Positions 1-8,813 of a stretch of DNA of 64,000 bases are shown piece by piece. The stretch spans positions 930,001-994,000 of the forward strand of contig NZ_JBFEFI010000001.1 of the NCBI RefSeq assembly GCF_040717535.1, written 5' to 3'. The notes under the pieces are model-generated. The model ran no database searches. It was not told the origin of the DNA and worked only from the letters and a program-made list of their open reading frames with translations. Source of the DNA: Thalassoglobus sp. JC818 (GTDB taxonomy: Bacteria; Planctomycetota; Planctomycetia; Planctomycetales; Planctomycetaceae). The first letter of the stretch is position 1. Each line of letters opens with the position of its first letter. Both the position numbers and the translations under genes were made by a program.

Positions 1-58
1 CGTGGCGGTAGACCGCGATTCGTGGATCTTCGATCTCGTTGACAGATGTGATCTGCAT
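1..58 (-). CDS. Partial gene start, possibly TrmH/SpoU-type RNA methyltransferase
   Basis: Only the first 19 codons are inside the window. From the ATG at 58 the minus strand reads MQITSVNEIEDPRIAVYRH and is still open at the edge. The 'I-x-D-P-R-I-x-x-Y-R' pattern is what I would expect near the start of SpoU/TrmH-type RNA methyltransferases in this phylum, but 19 residues cannot prove it. No strong Shine-Dalgarno sequence precedes the ATG. It lies downstream of, and on the same strand as, the oxidoreductase gene ending at 236, with a strong terminator between them, so it is probably transcribed separately. Confidence 0.4.
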   Translation of the reverse strand, partial: MQITSVNEIEDPRIAVYRH

Positions 59-83
59 ATTCTGGAGAGAACTGATGGGTGTC

Positions 84-124
84 AAAAAAATGAACTGCTT
101 CACGAGATTTTCATGAAGCAGTTC
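84..124 (-). terminator. Intrinsic terminator after the Gfo/Idh/MocA gene
   Basis: On the minus strand an 11-bp perfect stem (GAACTGCTTCA pairing with TGAAGCAGTTC, positions 114-124 and 92-102) is followed by seven T residues (complement of A84-90). It lies about 110 bases past the stop of the oxidoreductase gene ending at 236 and fits a Rho-independent terminator for it. Confidence 0.85.
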
Positions 125-235
125 GTCGAGTCAAATTGCTGCGGATGATTTTCACAACCAAGTAAGACCACTCAAGTCCCACGCATGTCATCAAACATGA
201 ATCAGAACGTTGGGCAATCATCACATGGCGGAAAC

Positions 236-1705
236 TTAGCTGATTTCCGGAACGGTGTACTTCTCGCGGTACTCTCGTTTCAGATATTTGTTCGCGGAAT
301 CGGCGTGCTCACCTTCGAACCGTTCGGTTTTCGGATTGTGCGTCAGGATCGGGCTCATTCGAATTTCCATGTCCGAAAGCTTCACGTCGAACTTTCCGAG
401 TTGAGACTCCATCGACTTCAACAACAGATCCCATTGTTCCTGAGAAGTATCGATGGAACGAGCCTGTGTCGCATCGAAGGCTTCACCAGCCCGGAATCCG
501 ACGTTGGCCAGATTGCACCAACCGGTCGAGTGATGTCCGACTTCGACTTCTGCGTTCAGGCTGCTTCGATCTCGCGACCGAACGGCATCGAGGAAGTTGG
601 CTTTGTGAAGAGCATTAATATCGCCGCCCTTGAACGCGCGAATTTCGCGTCCTTCCTTGTCGACTGCCTTTCCTCGACCACGTTGTCCGAGATAGTAGCC
701 ACCTTCGCAGGCGACAACATAACCAGACGAAGGACCGTCCGTTGGCAAGCCGGTATTCGTCGGCCATCCGCCACGCTCGTTGGGAGCTTTGTTCAGATTG
801 CTCAAAGCAATCAGAGTTGGGAACGTGCCTGTGTCGAAATAGACGTAATGGACGTTCGGTGAGTCGGCAGCATCGTTCCAAGCGACGCGTCCGCCGCATG
901 CAAGAATTCGCTGAGGTGTTTTTACGGAATCCTGATATGCGATATTGCGAACATCATCGAGAACATGAACACCCCAGTTGCCCATTTCTCCAGAACCTGT
1001 ATTCCAGTCCCAGTGCCAGTCGTAGTGGAAGCTGTTGCGATAGAGATCGTCCATCGCGGCTGGTCCACACCACAGGTCGTAGTCGATACCTTCTGGAATC
1101 GGCAGCGGTGTTTCGCGTTTTCCAACCGAAGCACGTGGTCCTAGCCGATTGGCTTGAGCATAAAGGATCTTTCCGAGTGCCTGATCCTCATGAAGGAACT
1201 GTTTGATCTCAGCCTGCATCGGGTCAGATCGCTGTTGAGTTCCGATCTGAACGATTCGGTTTTCTTTTCGAGCAGCTTTGACGACCTGTTCCCCTTCCCA
1301 CTGAGAGTGCGAAAGGGGCTTCTCAACGTAAACATCTTTCCCGGCTTGAATCGCCCAGATCGCCGCCAGACAGTGCCAGTGGTTGCATGTTGCGACAACA
1401 ACAGCATCGACGTTTTTGTCGTCGAGCAATTTGCGAAGGTCCTGATAAGACTGAGCTTCGAATTTCTCGCCCGCCTGACCGGAGCGCTGTTCGTCTGGAT
1501 CGGCGACTGCAACAATCCGTGCTCCCGGAGCACTGCGAAATCCATTGGAAAGTTCGTTGCCTCGTCCGCCCATTCCGATGACACCAATGCCGATTTCGTT
1601 ATTTCGGTTGGTGGATTGAGCTGTCGCGGTGCGTGTCAGCCCGGCTGTTGCTGCGATTCCTGAAGCTGCCGCACCGAGAAAAATACGACGATTGAGTTGA
1701 GACAT
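236..1705 (-). CDS. Gfo/Idh/MocA family oxidoreductase, Tat-exported
   Basis: The 489-residue product begins with a twin-arginine-like signal (NRRIFLG at 5-11, then a hydrophobic stretch ending in ATAQ near 30), so it is probably exported folded with its cofactor. A Rossmann NAD(P)-binding start, GVIGMGGRG, lies at about 41-49, and the EKP motif typical of the family at 128-130. The C-terminal half carries the usual Trp- and His-rich alpha/beta domain (DWHWDW near 230). Family members oxidise or reduce sugars, sugar acids or inositols, but the substrate cannot be read from sequence. The gene is monocistronic, with a strong terminator downstream, and diverges from the gene at 2059. Exported paralogues of this kind are very numerous in planctomycetes. 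Confidence 0.92.
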   Translation of the reverse strand: MSQLNRRIFLGAAASGIAATAGLTRTATAQSTNRNNEIGIGVIGMGGRGNELSNGFRSAPGARIVAVADPDEQRSGQAGEKFEAQSYQDLRKLLDDKNVDAVVVATCNHWHCLAAIWAIQAGKDVYVEKPLSHSQWEGEQVVKAARKENRIVQIGTQQRSDPMQAEIKQFLHEDQALGKILYAQANRLGPRASVGKRETPLPIPEGIDYDLWCGPAAMDDLYRNSFHYDWHWDWNTGSGEMGNWGVHVLDDVRNIAYQDSVKTPQRILACGGRVAWNDAADSPNVHYVYFDTGTFPTLIALSNLNKAPNERGGWPTNTGLPTDGPSSGYVVACEGGYYLGQRGRGKAVDKEGREIRAFKGGDINALHKANFLDAVRSRDRSSLNAEVEVGHHSTGWCNLANVGFRAGEAFDATQARSIDTSQEQWDLLLKSMESQLGKFDVKLSDMEIRMSPILTHNPKTERFEGEHADSANKYLKREYREKYTVPEIS

Positions 1706-2058
1706 GAATGATCCCTGAGTTTTTGGCTAAGGAAATGAAGTGATCTTGAGACTGGTTTCGGTCATCCAGCCGAGAAAGATCACCAGAAATGGTCTTTACC
1801 AGTGTAGGCAATCTCCGATTGATTTGACGAGTATGCATCAACAACTCTTTAAGTCTTCACGTGAGCGAAGGAACTTGGCATTTACAGAAGAGTCCTTCTG
1901 GCGAGTTGCCGACAGAACGCCCATATGTTGCATCTTGCTCATCGAAGCGTCATTGCCTATTCTCGGAATCGTCCTAAAACGCATATTCTTTGCAATCGTC
2001 AATTCTCTGTCGTTCCACAACGGAGTGAGACAGAAGAACACGCAGAGAGGAAACACAC
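1706..2058. other. Divergent intergenic region, no gene seen
   Basis: This 353-base spacer separates the minus-strand oxidoreductase from the plus-strand gene at 2059 and should hold both promoters. Open frames here are short and lack start signals. I cannot assign promoter boxes with confidence. Confidence 0.5.
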
Positions 2059-3858
2059 GTGAAGTCTGACGCCCATCACAATGGTTTATTGTTGTTGACG
2101 TTTTCGGCCGTCATTGGCATGGCGACGCTGGCGACAGGCGCTGAACCGGAATCGAGTCGGCTCATCGCAGGTATTGGCAGCGCTCAAAGCTTGCTGGAAG
2201 ACATGGAGTATCTGGTCGCCGATCTCGCTGGCCGCCAGGAGTCTTTCGAGAACAACATCTTCCCCAACATCGACATCTTTCTCATCGGAGTCGATCAGGA
2301 AAATCCGATCCGCTTCGACATGCTCTTCTCCGCTGAAAACGGACAAGAGATCCAGGCCATCATCCCGGTCAGTGATCTGGATGAATTTCTCGATGACAAT
2401 CTCGATCCCATCGACATTGTCCCGGAACGGGATCGAAAAGATCGGAACCTCTACGAATTGACCGGGAACGTTTACGAAGGTTGGCTGCGTTCACTCCGAG
2501 ATCCTGACTACGCGGTTATTTTCCCGCGACAGGAATGGATCCCAAAAGATATGGAGCATCCAGCGGACCTGCACAAAGATCTCGTCGAAAAGGGTTACGG
2601 CCTGTTCGCACATGTCGTTCACGACGCCGCGAAAATGGATGCTCGTTCGACCGCATTCGATTCAATGCGTACTTCTACCATCGAATCGATTCAAAAGCGA
2701 ACTGACGAAACACAGAATGCCCACGAACTTCGACAGGCCTGGTTGAACGAGCAGCTGGCAATCTTCCAGCAGTGGTTTGTCGAATGCTCAGAATTCACAG
2801 TGGGCACAGATCTCGATCGAAAGACCGATGTCCTCGGTGCGACTCTTGAGTTTTCTGCGATCCCTAACACTCCACTTGCAGAGAACATTGCACGGATCAG
2901 CGATAACGCGAGCTACTTTGCCGCGATTCAACAACCGATCGATGCCATCCTGACAGCCAGAGTCCATCTCGCACACGATGATCGAACTGCCAAGGGACTC
3001 ATCGAACTCTACAAGAAGTCAGAAGTCGTCGCTCAAGAACAAATCGATGAAGACAAGAATGCGAGTGATGCAGAAAAGGTAGCGAGAAAAGAATCATCGA
3101 AGCTGTTGAATGACGTGCTGATTCGCAGCACCGATATGACGCTGCTGGATGCGATGGTTGACGTTGTTCCTTCGGGTGACCACCACGTGTTGATTCTCGG
3201 AGTCCGCTGCATCGGCCAAGATTCGATTCAAGCGATTGTCGACAAGCTCCCAGAGTCGATCGAAGGTTGGACCGTTGAAAACGGCGTCGCTGATGTCGGT
3301 GGGACCAAAATCTCGAAAATCGGTCTCGGCAAGAACGTTCCACAAGCTCTGATTGACCTGTACGGTGAATCGGTCGCTTCTGCATATGTGGCGGCCAGCG
3401 ACAAAGCATTTTGGCTCGCCTTTGGTGAGAACGCCGTCGAAGAACTTTCGAAGCGAATCGAAGCAGCTCAGTCTGCTCAGAACCTCGCAAGCGACGGAAC
3501 AGTTCTTTCCGTGAAAGCCAAAGCAACTCCACTCGTCGAGTCGCTGAATGGATTGCTCAACGACGAAGCCAGCATCTTCTCACCAGCGTTCAACCGACAA
3601 CAAGAACGCGTCGAGAACCGAATCTCGCAGCGAGAAGAAGATGAAGTCGGCACCGGCCGACAGGCAGCCAGCGCGTTCTTGACATTCGAATGGATCTCAA
3701 AAGTCGTCGAAGCCATGAAAGGGGAAGACGACACTCTGACAATCCAACTCAAGAACACATCCGAGAACACACTGACAGGCGACGCTCAGACACATCGAGC
3801 CATTTTGAAAGCCATGGGCACGATGATCGCTAACTTCGCGGACGAAAACCTGCAGTAA
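2059..3858 (+). CDS. Exported protein of unknown function
   Basis: I do not recognise this 599-residue protein. It starts at GTG 2059, with a good GAGAGG ribosome binding site at 2045-2050. The N-terminus has a signal peptide (hydrophobic core LLLLTFSAVIGMATLA, probable cleavage after TGA near 27). The rest is soluble, acidic and without membrane segments. It has a helical middle part (about 190-250) and a Lys/Glu-rich helix around 325-350, and two similar-looking alpha/beta portions on either side suggest a repeated fold. No catalytic motif is evident. A terminator hairpin follows at 3897. It stands alone, so context gives no function. Confidence 0.85.
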   Translation: MKSDAHHNGLLLLTFSAVIGMATLATGAEPESSRLIAGIGSAQSLLEDMEYLVADLAGRQESFENNIFPNIDIFLIGVDQENPIRFDMLFSAENGQEIQAIIPVSDLDEFLDDNLDPIDIVPERDRKDRNLYELTGNVYEGWLRSLRDPDYAVIFPRQEWIPKDMEHPADLHKDLVEKGYGLFAHVVHDAAKMDARSTAFDSMRTSTIESIQKRTDETQNAHELRQAWLNEQLAIFQQWFVECSEFTVGTDLDRKTDVLGATLEFSAIPNTPLAENIARISDNASYFAAIQQPIDAILTARVHLAHDDRTAKGLIELYKKSEVVAQEQIDEDKNASDAEKVARKESSKLLNDVLIRSTDMTLLDAMVDVVPSGDHHVLILGVRCIGQDSIQAIVDKLPESIEGWTVENGVADVGGTKISKIGLGKNVPQALIDLYGESVASAYVAASDKAFWLAFGENAVEELSKRIEAAQSAQNLASDGTVLSVKAKATPLVESLNGLLNDEASIFSPAFNRQQERVENRISQREEDEVGTGRQAASAFLTFEWISKVVEAMKGEDDTLTIQLKNTSENTLTGDAQTHRAILKAMGTMIANFADENLQ

Positions 3859-3896
3859 AGCTGTTTTGAGATTCGCTAAACAAATTGAAATTGCCG

Positions 3897-3935
3897 AAAC
3901 GACGTCACTCTCTTGAGGGTGACGTCGTTTTCAAT
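3897..3935 (+). terminator. Intrinsic terminator after the exported protein gene
   Basis: A 12-bp perfect stem (AAACGACGTCAC 3897-3908 with GTGACGTCGTTT 3919-3930) extends by three more pairs, including one G-U, to a CTTG loop, and is followed by T-rich sequence. It lies 39 bases after the stop at 3858. Confidence 0.85.
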
Positions 3936-4004
3936 TGAATTTCGCATCCGAAGTTGTTGAAGTGTCGGAGGAGCATTGAGTCCAGGCAATCAAGGTCTAT
4001 CGGT

Positions 4005-5186
4005 ATGTTCAAAACAGCGACGGTCATCGCGGGATGCTTTGTTTTCATTCAGATCGGATTCGCTGAAGAATCTGTCTGGGTCCGCCACACCATCGACAAC
4101 ACTTCCCGCGGAGCAGACGGAATCCGCGTCGCGGATATCAATTCCGACGGACATCCTGACCTCGTCACTGGGTGGGAAGAAGGTGGCCAGATTCGCGTCT
4201 ACACCAACCCGGGACCGAAGGCTGCCGACAGTGCGTGGCCGCTCTCAATCGCCGGGCACGTTGCCTCCCCAGAGGATGCTGTCTTCGCGGACCTTGACGG
4301 GGATGGCCAAATGGAGGTCGTCAGTTGCTGCGAAGGAAAAAACCGTTCGGTCTACTTTCACTGGCAGAACGGAGAGTCATGGGACACGGTGGCCGTCCCT
4401 GCAATGAAATCTCAAGGTCTCTGGATGTTCTGCACTCCGATGAATATCGACCACCAGAACGGGATCGACCTTGTTGTCGGTGCTAAGGGAAACAATGCCC
4501 AACTCGGATGGCTTCAATCGCCCTCAGACCCTCGTGAAATTTCCGAGTGGACATGGCACCCGCTGACAGAAGTCGGCTGGATCATGAGCATCGAAGTGAC
4601 CGACATGGACGGCGACGGTGATGATGACATTCTCTACACCGACCGTAAGCTCTCAAGGAGAGGTCTGCATTGGCTCGAATACGAACGAGACGGTTCCGGA
4701 ACTCCTCAATGGACGCGTCACACCATCGGAGGAACTGATCGAGAAGTCATGTTTCTCAGTCAGGGGGATCTCAATCATGATGGCCAATCCGACATCGCTG
4801 TCGCTGTGAAGAACGGTCCGATCACATGGTACGAACGTGTTGGCGCTTCTGGTCAAAACTGGCGAGAACATGAAATTCCGATGCCTTCGGATGCAGGCAC
4901 AGGTAAAGGAATCGCGATACTCGACATCGATCTTGATGGCCTGAACGACCTCGTTTTCTCGTGTGAGCACTCCGGGGAAAAACGCGGACTCGAATGGCTC
5001 AAGAGAGACAACGTCATGTCCGACGAGTGGTCATTCATCGATATAGCCGGACTCGAAGATGGAGTGAAGTTTGACCTGCTGCAGACAATCGATTTGGATC
5101 AGGATGGAGATCTCGACCTGCTGACCTGCGAAGAACGCGACAATCTCGGAGTCATCTGGTACGAGAACCCCACCATCTCGAAGTGA
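4005..5186 (+). CDS. FG-GAP/VCBS repeat beta-propeller protein, exported
   Basis: From ATG 4005 the product is 393 residues. This start puts a signal peptide (MFKTATVIAGCFVFIQIGFA) at the very N-terminus; the longer open frame begins at an upstream TTG (3954) and would bury it. The mature protein carries repeated Ca-binding-like DxDxDG loops of FG-GAP/VCBS repeats, for example DINSDGHPD, DLDGDGQME, DMDGDGDDD, DLNHDGQSD, DIDLDGLND and DLDQDGDLD, spaced about 50-60 residues apart. That spacing suggests a six- or seven-bladed propeller. Such proteins are surface or periplasmic and bind other proteins or sugars; no enzymatic residues are visible. It is followed on the same strand, 220 bases later, by an amidase gene. 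Confidence 0.88.
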   Translation: MFKTATVIAGCFVFIQIGFAEESVWVRHTIDNTSRGADGIRVADINSDGHPDLVTGWEEGGQIRVYTNPGPKAADSAWPLSIAGHVASPEDAVFADLDGDGQMEVVSCCEGKNRSVYFHWQNGESWDTVAVPAMKSQGLWMFCTPMNIDHQNGIDLVVGAKGNNAQLGWLQSPSDPREISEWTWHPLTEVGWIMSIEVTDMDGDGDDDILYTDRKLSRRGLHWLEYERDGSGTPQWTRHTIGGTDREVMFLSQGDLNHDGQSDIAVAVKNGPITWYERVGASGQNWREHEIPMPSDAGTGKGIAILDIDLDGLNDLVFSCEHSGEKRGLEWLKRDNVMSDEWSFIDIAGLEDGVKFDLLQTIDLDQDGDLDLLTCEERDNLGVIWYENPTISK

Positions 5187-5406
5187 CTCGTCAGAAATCT
5201 CAATCACGCAGCTGTAGACCTTCGGGCGGTCACACCGTACTCTTCCACCCAATCATGCAAACTTCCGCACGGACGTTTGGCATGCAAACGCGGCCAGCGC
5301 ACCCGTCCAGCGAAGCAATCGCTCGCTCGACCTTTTCCGCAATCTGTTTTTCCAATCGAGCAGCATGCTGTGTCGATTTTCGGAACTTCGTGAGGAATGT
5401 CTCCCA

Positions 5407-6300
5407 ATGCCCATGCAAAATCACCCAGTGAATGTCGCACTCATTCAACGATCCGCATCGACCGACCCTCAGGAAAACCTGGAAGCGACGATTTCTGATA
5501 TTCGCCAAGCTGCAGAGCAGGGCGGACAAATCATCTGTACTCAGGAGCTGTTCCGCTCTCAGTACTTTTGCCAAAGCGAAGATCACGCGAACTTCGATCT
5601 CGCGGAAACGATTCCAGGACCAAGCACGAAAGCATTTTCGCAGCTAGCCAAGGAATGCGGAGTCGTCATCGTGGCGTCACTGTTCGAGAAGCGGGCAGCC
5701 GGTCTCTATCACAATACCGCTGTTGTCTTCGACGCTGACGGATCAGAGCTTGGCCTCTATCGGAAAATGCACATCCCCGATGATCCGCTGTTCTACGAGA
5801 AGTTCTACTTCACTCCCGGCGATTTGGGATTCAAAGTCTTTTCGACGCGATTCGGAAAAGTTGGCGTCCTGATCTGCTGGGACCAGTGGTACCCCGAAGC
5901 AGCTCGGCTCACAGCGCTTGCTGGAGCTGAGATTCTGTTTTATCCGACTGCGATTGGCTGGCACCCGGCAGAGAAAGCCGAGTACGGCGAAGCCCAGCAT
6001 TCCTCTTGGGAAACGATCCAGCGAAGCCACGCGATCGCCAACGGGGTTTACGTCGCTGCCGCAAATCGGATTGGACACGAAGGTGATCCCGATGGAGGAA
6101 TCCAGTTCTGGGGTCAGAGTTTTCTGTGCAACCCATCCGGGACCATCATCGCCAAAGCGAGCAAGGATCAAGCTGAGATCCTGATGGCGGAGTGTGACTT
6201 CTCGACGATCGACCAGCAGCGAACCCATTGGCCCTTCCTCAGAGATCGACGAATCGACGCCTACAGCCCGATCGTGAATCGATACATCGGACAAAGCTAA
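5407..6300 (+). CDS. aguB: Carbon-nitrogen hydrolase, N-carbamoylputrescine amidase-like
   Basis: The start at ATG 5407 follows GAGG at 5392-5395 and gives 297 residues, close to the family norm. The nitrilase catalytic triad is complete: Glu47 in CTQELF, Lys120 in YRKMHIPDD and Cys157 in LICWDQWYPEAAR. The sequence around the Cys and the overall length match N-carbamoylputrescine amidase, which hydrolyses N-carbamoylputrescine to putrescine, CO2 and ammonia in the agmatine route of polyamine synthesis. No agmatine deiminase gene is adjacent, so the subfamily assignment rests on sequence alone. Another nitrilase-superfamily amidase is the alternative. It should be cytoplasmic and homo-oligomeric. 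Confidence 0.85.
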   Translation: MPMQNHPVNVALIQRSASTDPQENLEATISDIRQAAEQGGQIICTQELFRSQYFCQSEDHANFDLAETIPGPSTKAFSQLAKECGVVIVASLFEKRAAGLYHNTAVVFDADGSELGLYRKMHIPDDPLFYEKFYFTPGDLGFKVFSTRFGKVGVLICWDQWYPEAARLTALAGAEILFYPTAIGWHPAEKAEYGEAQHSSWETIQRSHAIANGVYVAAANRIGHEGDPDGGIQFWGQSFLCNPSGTIIAKASKDQAEILMAECDFSTIDQQRTHWPFLRDRRIDAYSPIVNRYIGQS

Positions 6301-6450
6301 CTTCGATCTAAGGCTCTTTCTCTACGCATTCGAACCTGAAGTCCTCTCGCTGTTGTAAGTGACAGGGCAGGGGAGCCGTCAGGTGAGTGGGCTTCACTTT
6401 GAGAGCGATGGGAGCGCCGAACCAAAACTCTGCACGCAAGGTCACTGTTC

Positions 6451-6495
6451 AAACAAAAACTCCTCGTGACCGAGCCAATGCCAGTCACGAGGAGT
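6451..6495 (-). terminator. Intrinsic terminator after transketolase
   Basis: A 12-bp perfect stem (6459-6470 with 6484-6495, ACTCCTCGTGAC/GTCACGAGGAGT) is followed on the minus strand by TTTTTGTTTG. It lies 27 bases past the transketolase stop. Confidence 0.88.
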
Positions 6496-6521
6496 CGAAT
6501 TGAACAAGTTCGCTGAGAGGA

Positions 6522-8453
6522 TTACTTCAAGAGTTCCTTAACGGTGTTCTGAATCCCTTCGGAATCCAGCCCCTGATATCCCATCTGCTGCCACAATCCG
6601 CCGGAACCTTCACGATGTGTTCCGATGTTGTTGTACCGGCCGGTGAATCCTCGCTTGAGTAGTTCTGTTCCGAACCGTGAACCGAGACCGGTCTTCACGT
6701 TGAACGATTCAGCAACCAGAACCGCTGGTGACGCGGCCAGCTTCTGCATCATCTCTTCGTCGTAGACGTTGAGAGTCGCTTTGCAGATCAGACCAAAATC
6801 AATCCCGGCGGCCTTCAGCTTGATCACTGCATCCAGGGCACGATATGTCGTTTCCCCGAAAGTGACGATGTAACCCGCGGTTCCTTCGCGAATCACGTCA
6901 TCTTTTCCGGACACGAATTCGTATCCATCGCCGAACAGTTTCTCACCATCTTCATTCAATAGATCTGGAACACCAGAGCGGGTCGAGAAGAGGAACCGCA
7001 ACCCAAGATCGTTGTAAATCGATTTCAGGCACTTGCGGAACTGGTGCTGATCAGCAGGGAAATAGAGTCGAGTGTTGTCTCGATCTTCGTCCGGAAGTCC
7101 GTTGTCTCCGAACATGTTGTTGAGACCGAAGTGACAGGTGTTGTCGGCCATGTCATCGCAACCAGCATGGCTGAAGTGAGCAAGGACATTACTCTGATTC
7201 AAGCGGGCCATGGTGACTTCGGAAACAACCATTTCCAGGAATGCTGAAAACGTTGCGAAGATTCCCTGCTTGCCTGTCTCGTATCCGAAACCGGCCGCTG
7301 CTGAGAAGTTTCCGCGCTCCATGATTCCGCCCCGAACGAAAACTTCGGGATGTTCTTTTCGGACATGGTTGAGGCCGCAACTGCCTTCGAGATCGCAGTC
7401 AAAAACTTTGACCGAGGCGATGCGTTGCTCTTCCGGAATGGCGTCGAGAATTTCGTTCAAGATCTTTCCGAACAGGTCACGATTCTTGCCGACGCTGCTC
7501 GCGTCACAACCTTCGTAAGACGGTCCGCCTGGTCCTTTTTCAACTGACTCGAGGTAGTCAACAGCTTCTGCACGTCCGCGAGATTTGAGATAGTCGATCG
7601 CGACTTTCGTCCCGATGACATCGTGACCGTGAGCGCTGCCTTCAAGACCTTCGATCCCCACGCACATTTTTCGCTTGTTCATCAAAGCGACAGGACCGGA
7701 TTCGGTGACTGCCGCACACATGCGACTATAAAGGCTGTCGAGATCCTCTCCGTCTCCGGTATCGACTCGAAGTCCGTGTCCGGCGAGTGTCTTGGAAACG
7801 TCGTATCCGGGGAGATAATTCGATGGATGTCCAGCGATGGTGACATCGTTGTCATCGACGATGACTTTGACATTGAGCTGCTGGGCAACCGCCAAACGGG
7901 CAGCTTCAGCGTCGTTGCCTTCCATCTGAGATCCGTCCGATCCCAGCATGAAGACGACTTTGTCAGGATTCGCGAGAGCGACACCATTCACAAACGGCCA
8001 CATGTGTCCCAATCGGCCTGAGCTGAATTTCACGCCGGGAGTGAAGCCACGTTCCGGATGTCCGGGGAGGTGTGACAAGTACTCGCGGTAGTGGTAGAGC
8101 TTCTCGATGTCCATTTCGCCTTCAAGGACGGACATCAAATATTGAGTCGCAACCCGGTGGCCGGCTTCGTCAAAGAAGACGGGAACAATGCCAGGCGTTC
8201 CTCCCTGGCGACTGTTCTCCATAAACCCATGCATGATCAAGGTTTCTGGGACAGTATCGTAGGGGCCGCCGGAGTGACCGCCGAGTCCCTTTGCTCCACC
8301 GATGGCTGTGAAGAAGATAATGGCATCGCGACACAACTGAATGTTTTTCTCAAGCTGTTCGCGCTGTTCGTCAGTCAGTGTTGGCTGCTTCGGGTCCAGA
8401 GGAACCACTTTGTACTCATGCAATGGAATCGGAAAATCCGTAGTTGCAGCCAT
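6522..8453 (-). CDS. tkt: Transketolase
   Basis: The product is 643 residues from the ATG at 8453. A GGAGA site lies just upstream, and the extra residues of the longer open frame look non-coding. The N-terminal third has the thiamine-diphosphate binding signature (GSDGSQMEGND followed by VIVDDNDVTIAG) and a substrate-channel-like GGHSGGPYD segment. The middle pyrimidine-binding part has the Glu/Phe-rich GIFATFSAFLEM stretch, and the C-terminal domain (about 510-640) ends in the usual nucleotide-fold-like region. Transketolase moves two-carbon ketol units between sugar phosphates in the non-oxidative pentose phosphate pathway, in the cytoplasm. Some divergence from textbook Tkt leaves open a related TPP enzyme. 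It is a single gene with its own terminator. Confidence 0.85.
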   Translation of the reverse strand: MAATTDFPIPLHEYKVVPLDPKQPTLTDEQREQLEKNIQLCRDAIIFFTAIGGAKGLGGHSGGPYDTVPETLIMHGFMENSRQGGTPGIVPVFFDEAGHRVATQYLMSVLEGEMDIEKLYHYREYLSHLPGHPERGFTPGVKFSSGRLGHMWPFVNGVALANPDKVVFMLGSDGSQMEGNDAEAARLAVAQQLNVKVIVDDNDVTIAGHPSNYLPGYDVSKTLAGHGLRVDTGDGEDLDSLYSRMCAAVTESGPVALMNKRKMCVGIEGLEGSAHGHDVIGTKVAIDYLKSRGRAEAVDYLESVEKGPGGPSYEGCDASSVGKNRDLFGKILNEILDAIPEEQRIASVKVFDCDLEGSCGLNHVRKEHPEVFVRGGIMERGNFSAAAGFGYETGKQGIFATFSAFLEMVVSEVTMARLNQSNVLAHFSHAGCDDMADNTCHFGLNNMFGDNGLPDEDRDNTRLYFPADQHQFRKCLKSIYNDLGLRFLFSTRSGVPDLLNEDGEKLFGDGYEFVSGKDDVIREGTAGYIVTFGETTYRALDAVIKLKAAGIDFGLICKATLNVYDEEMMQKLAASPAVLVAESFNVKTGLGSRFGTELLKRGFTGRYNNIGTHREGSGGLWQQMGYQGLDSEGIQNTVKELLK

Positions 8454-8813
8454 TGATTTTTCTCCACACTGGATTCTTGGAACGATCGAAATAGGCCGTC
8501 GAAGGAGATGATCCGTCGATTTGACGATCGCGTTGATATGATTGAAGACGATTCGTTGGTGGCAAAGTATGAATGCCACGGGTGAAAATGCAACGCATTA
8601 CAACGACGCAACGCTGTCAAAACGCGAATGTTTCAGCTCTCAAAGCCGGAAAGAGATTCAGAAACCGGTGAACGCATCAACTGTCCCCGATTAAACGGCA
8701 GAGTTTCACTCTCACTTGCCTAGTCTTCGCGATCAGAACACTCAACCCATCGGTCGAGGACCATCTGAGTTCATTTTCCTTTTCAGGGCGCACTGGCTTG
8801 TTCGGGCGATGAA
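8454..8813. other. Intergenic region, no gene seen
   Basis: This region lies between two minus-strand genes and contains the transketolase promoter region. No open frame with a credible start, no terminator-grade hairpin and no RNA gene is apparent. Confidence 0.45.

Noticed and set aside
185-862. 225-codon plus-strand frame
   Set aside because: Antisense to the Gfo/Idh/MocA gene, with no domain.
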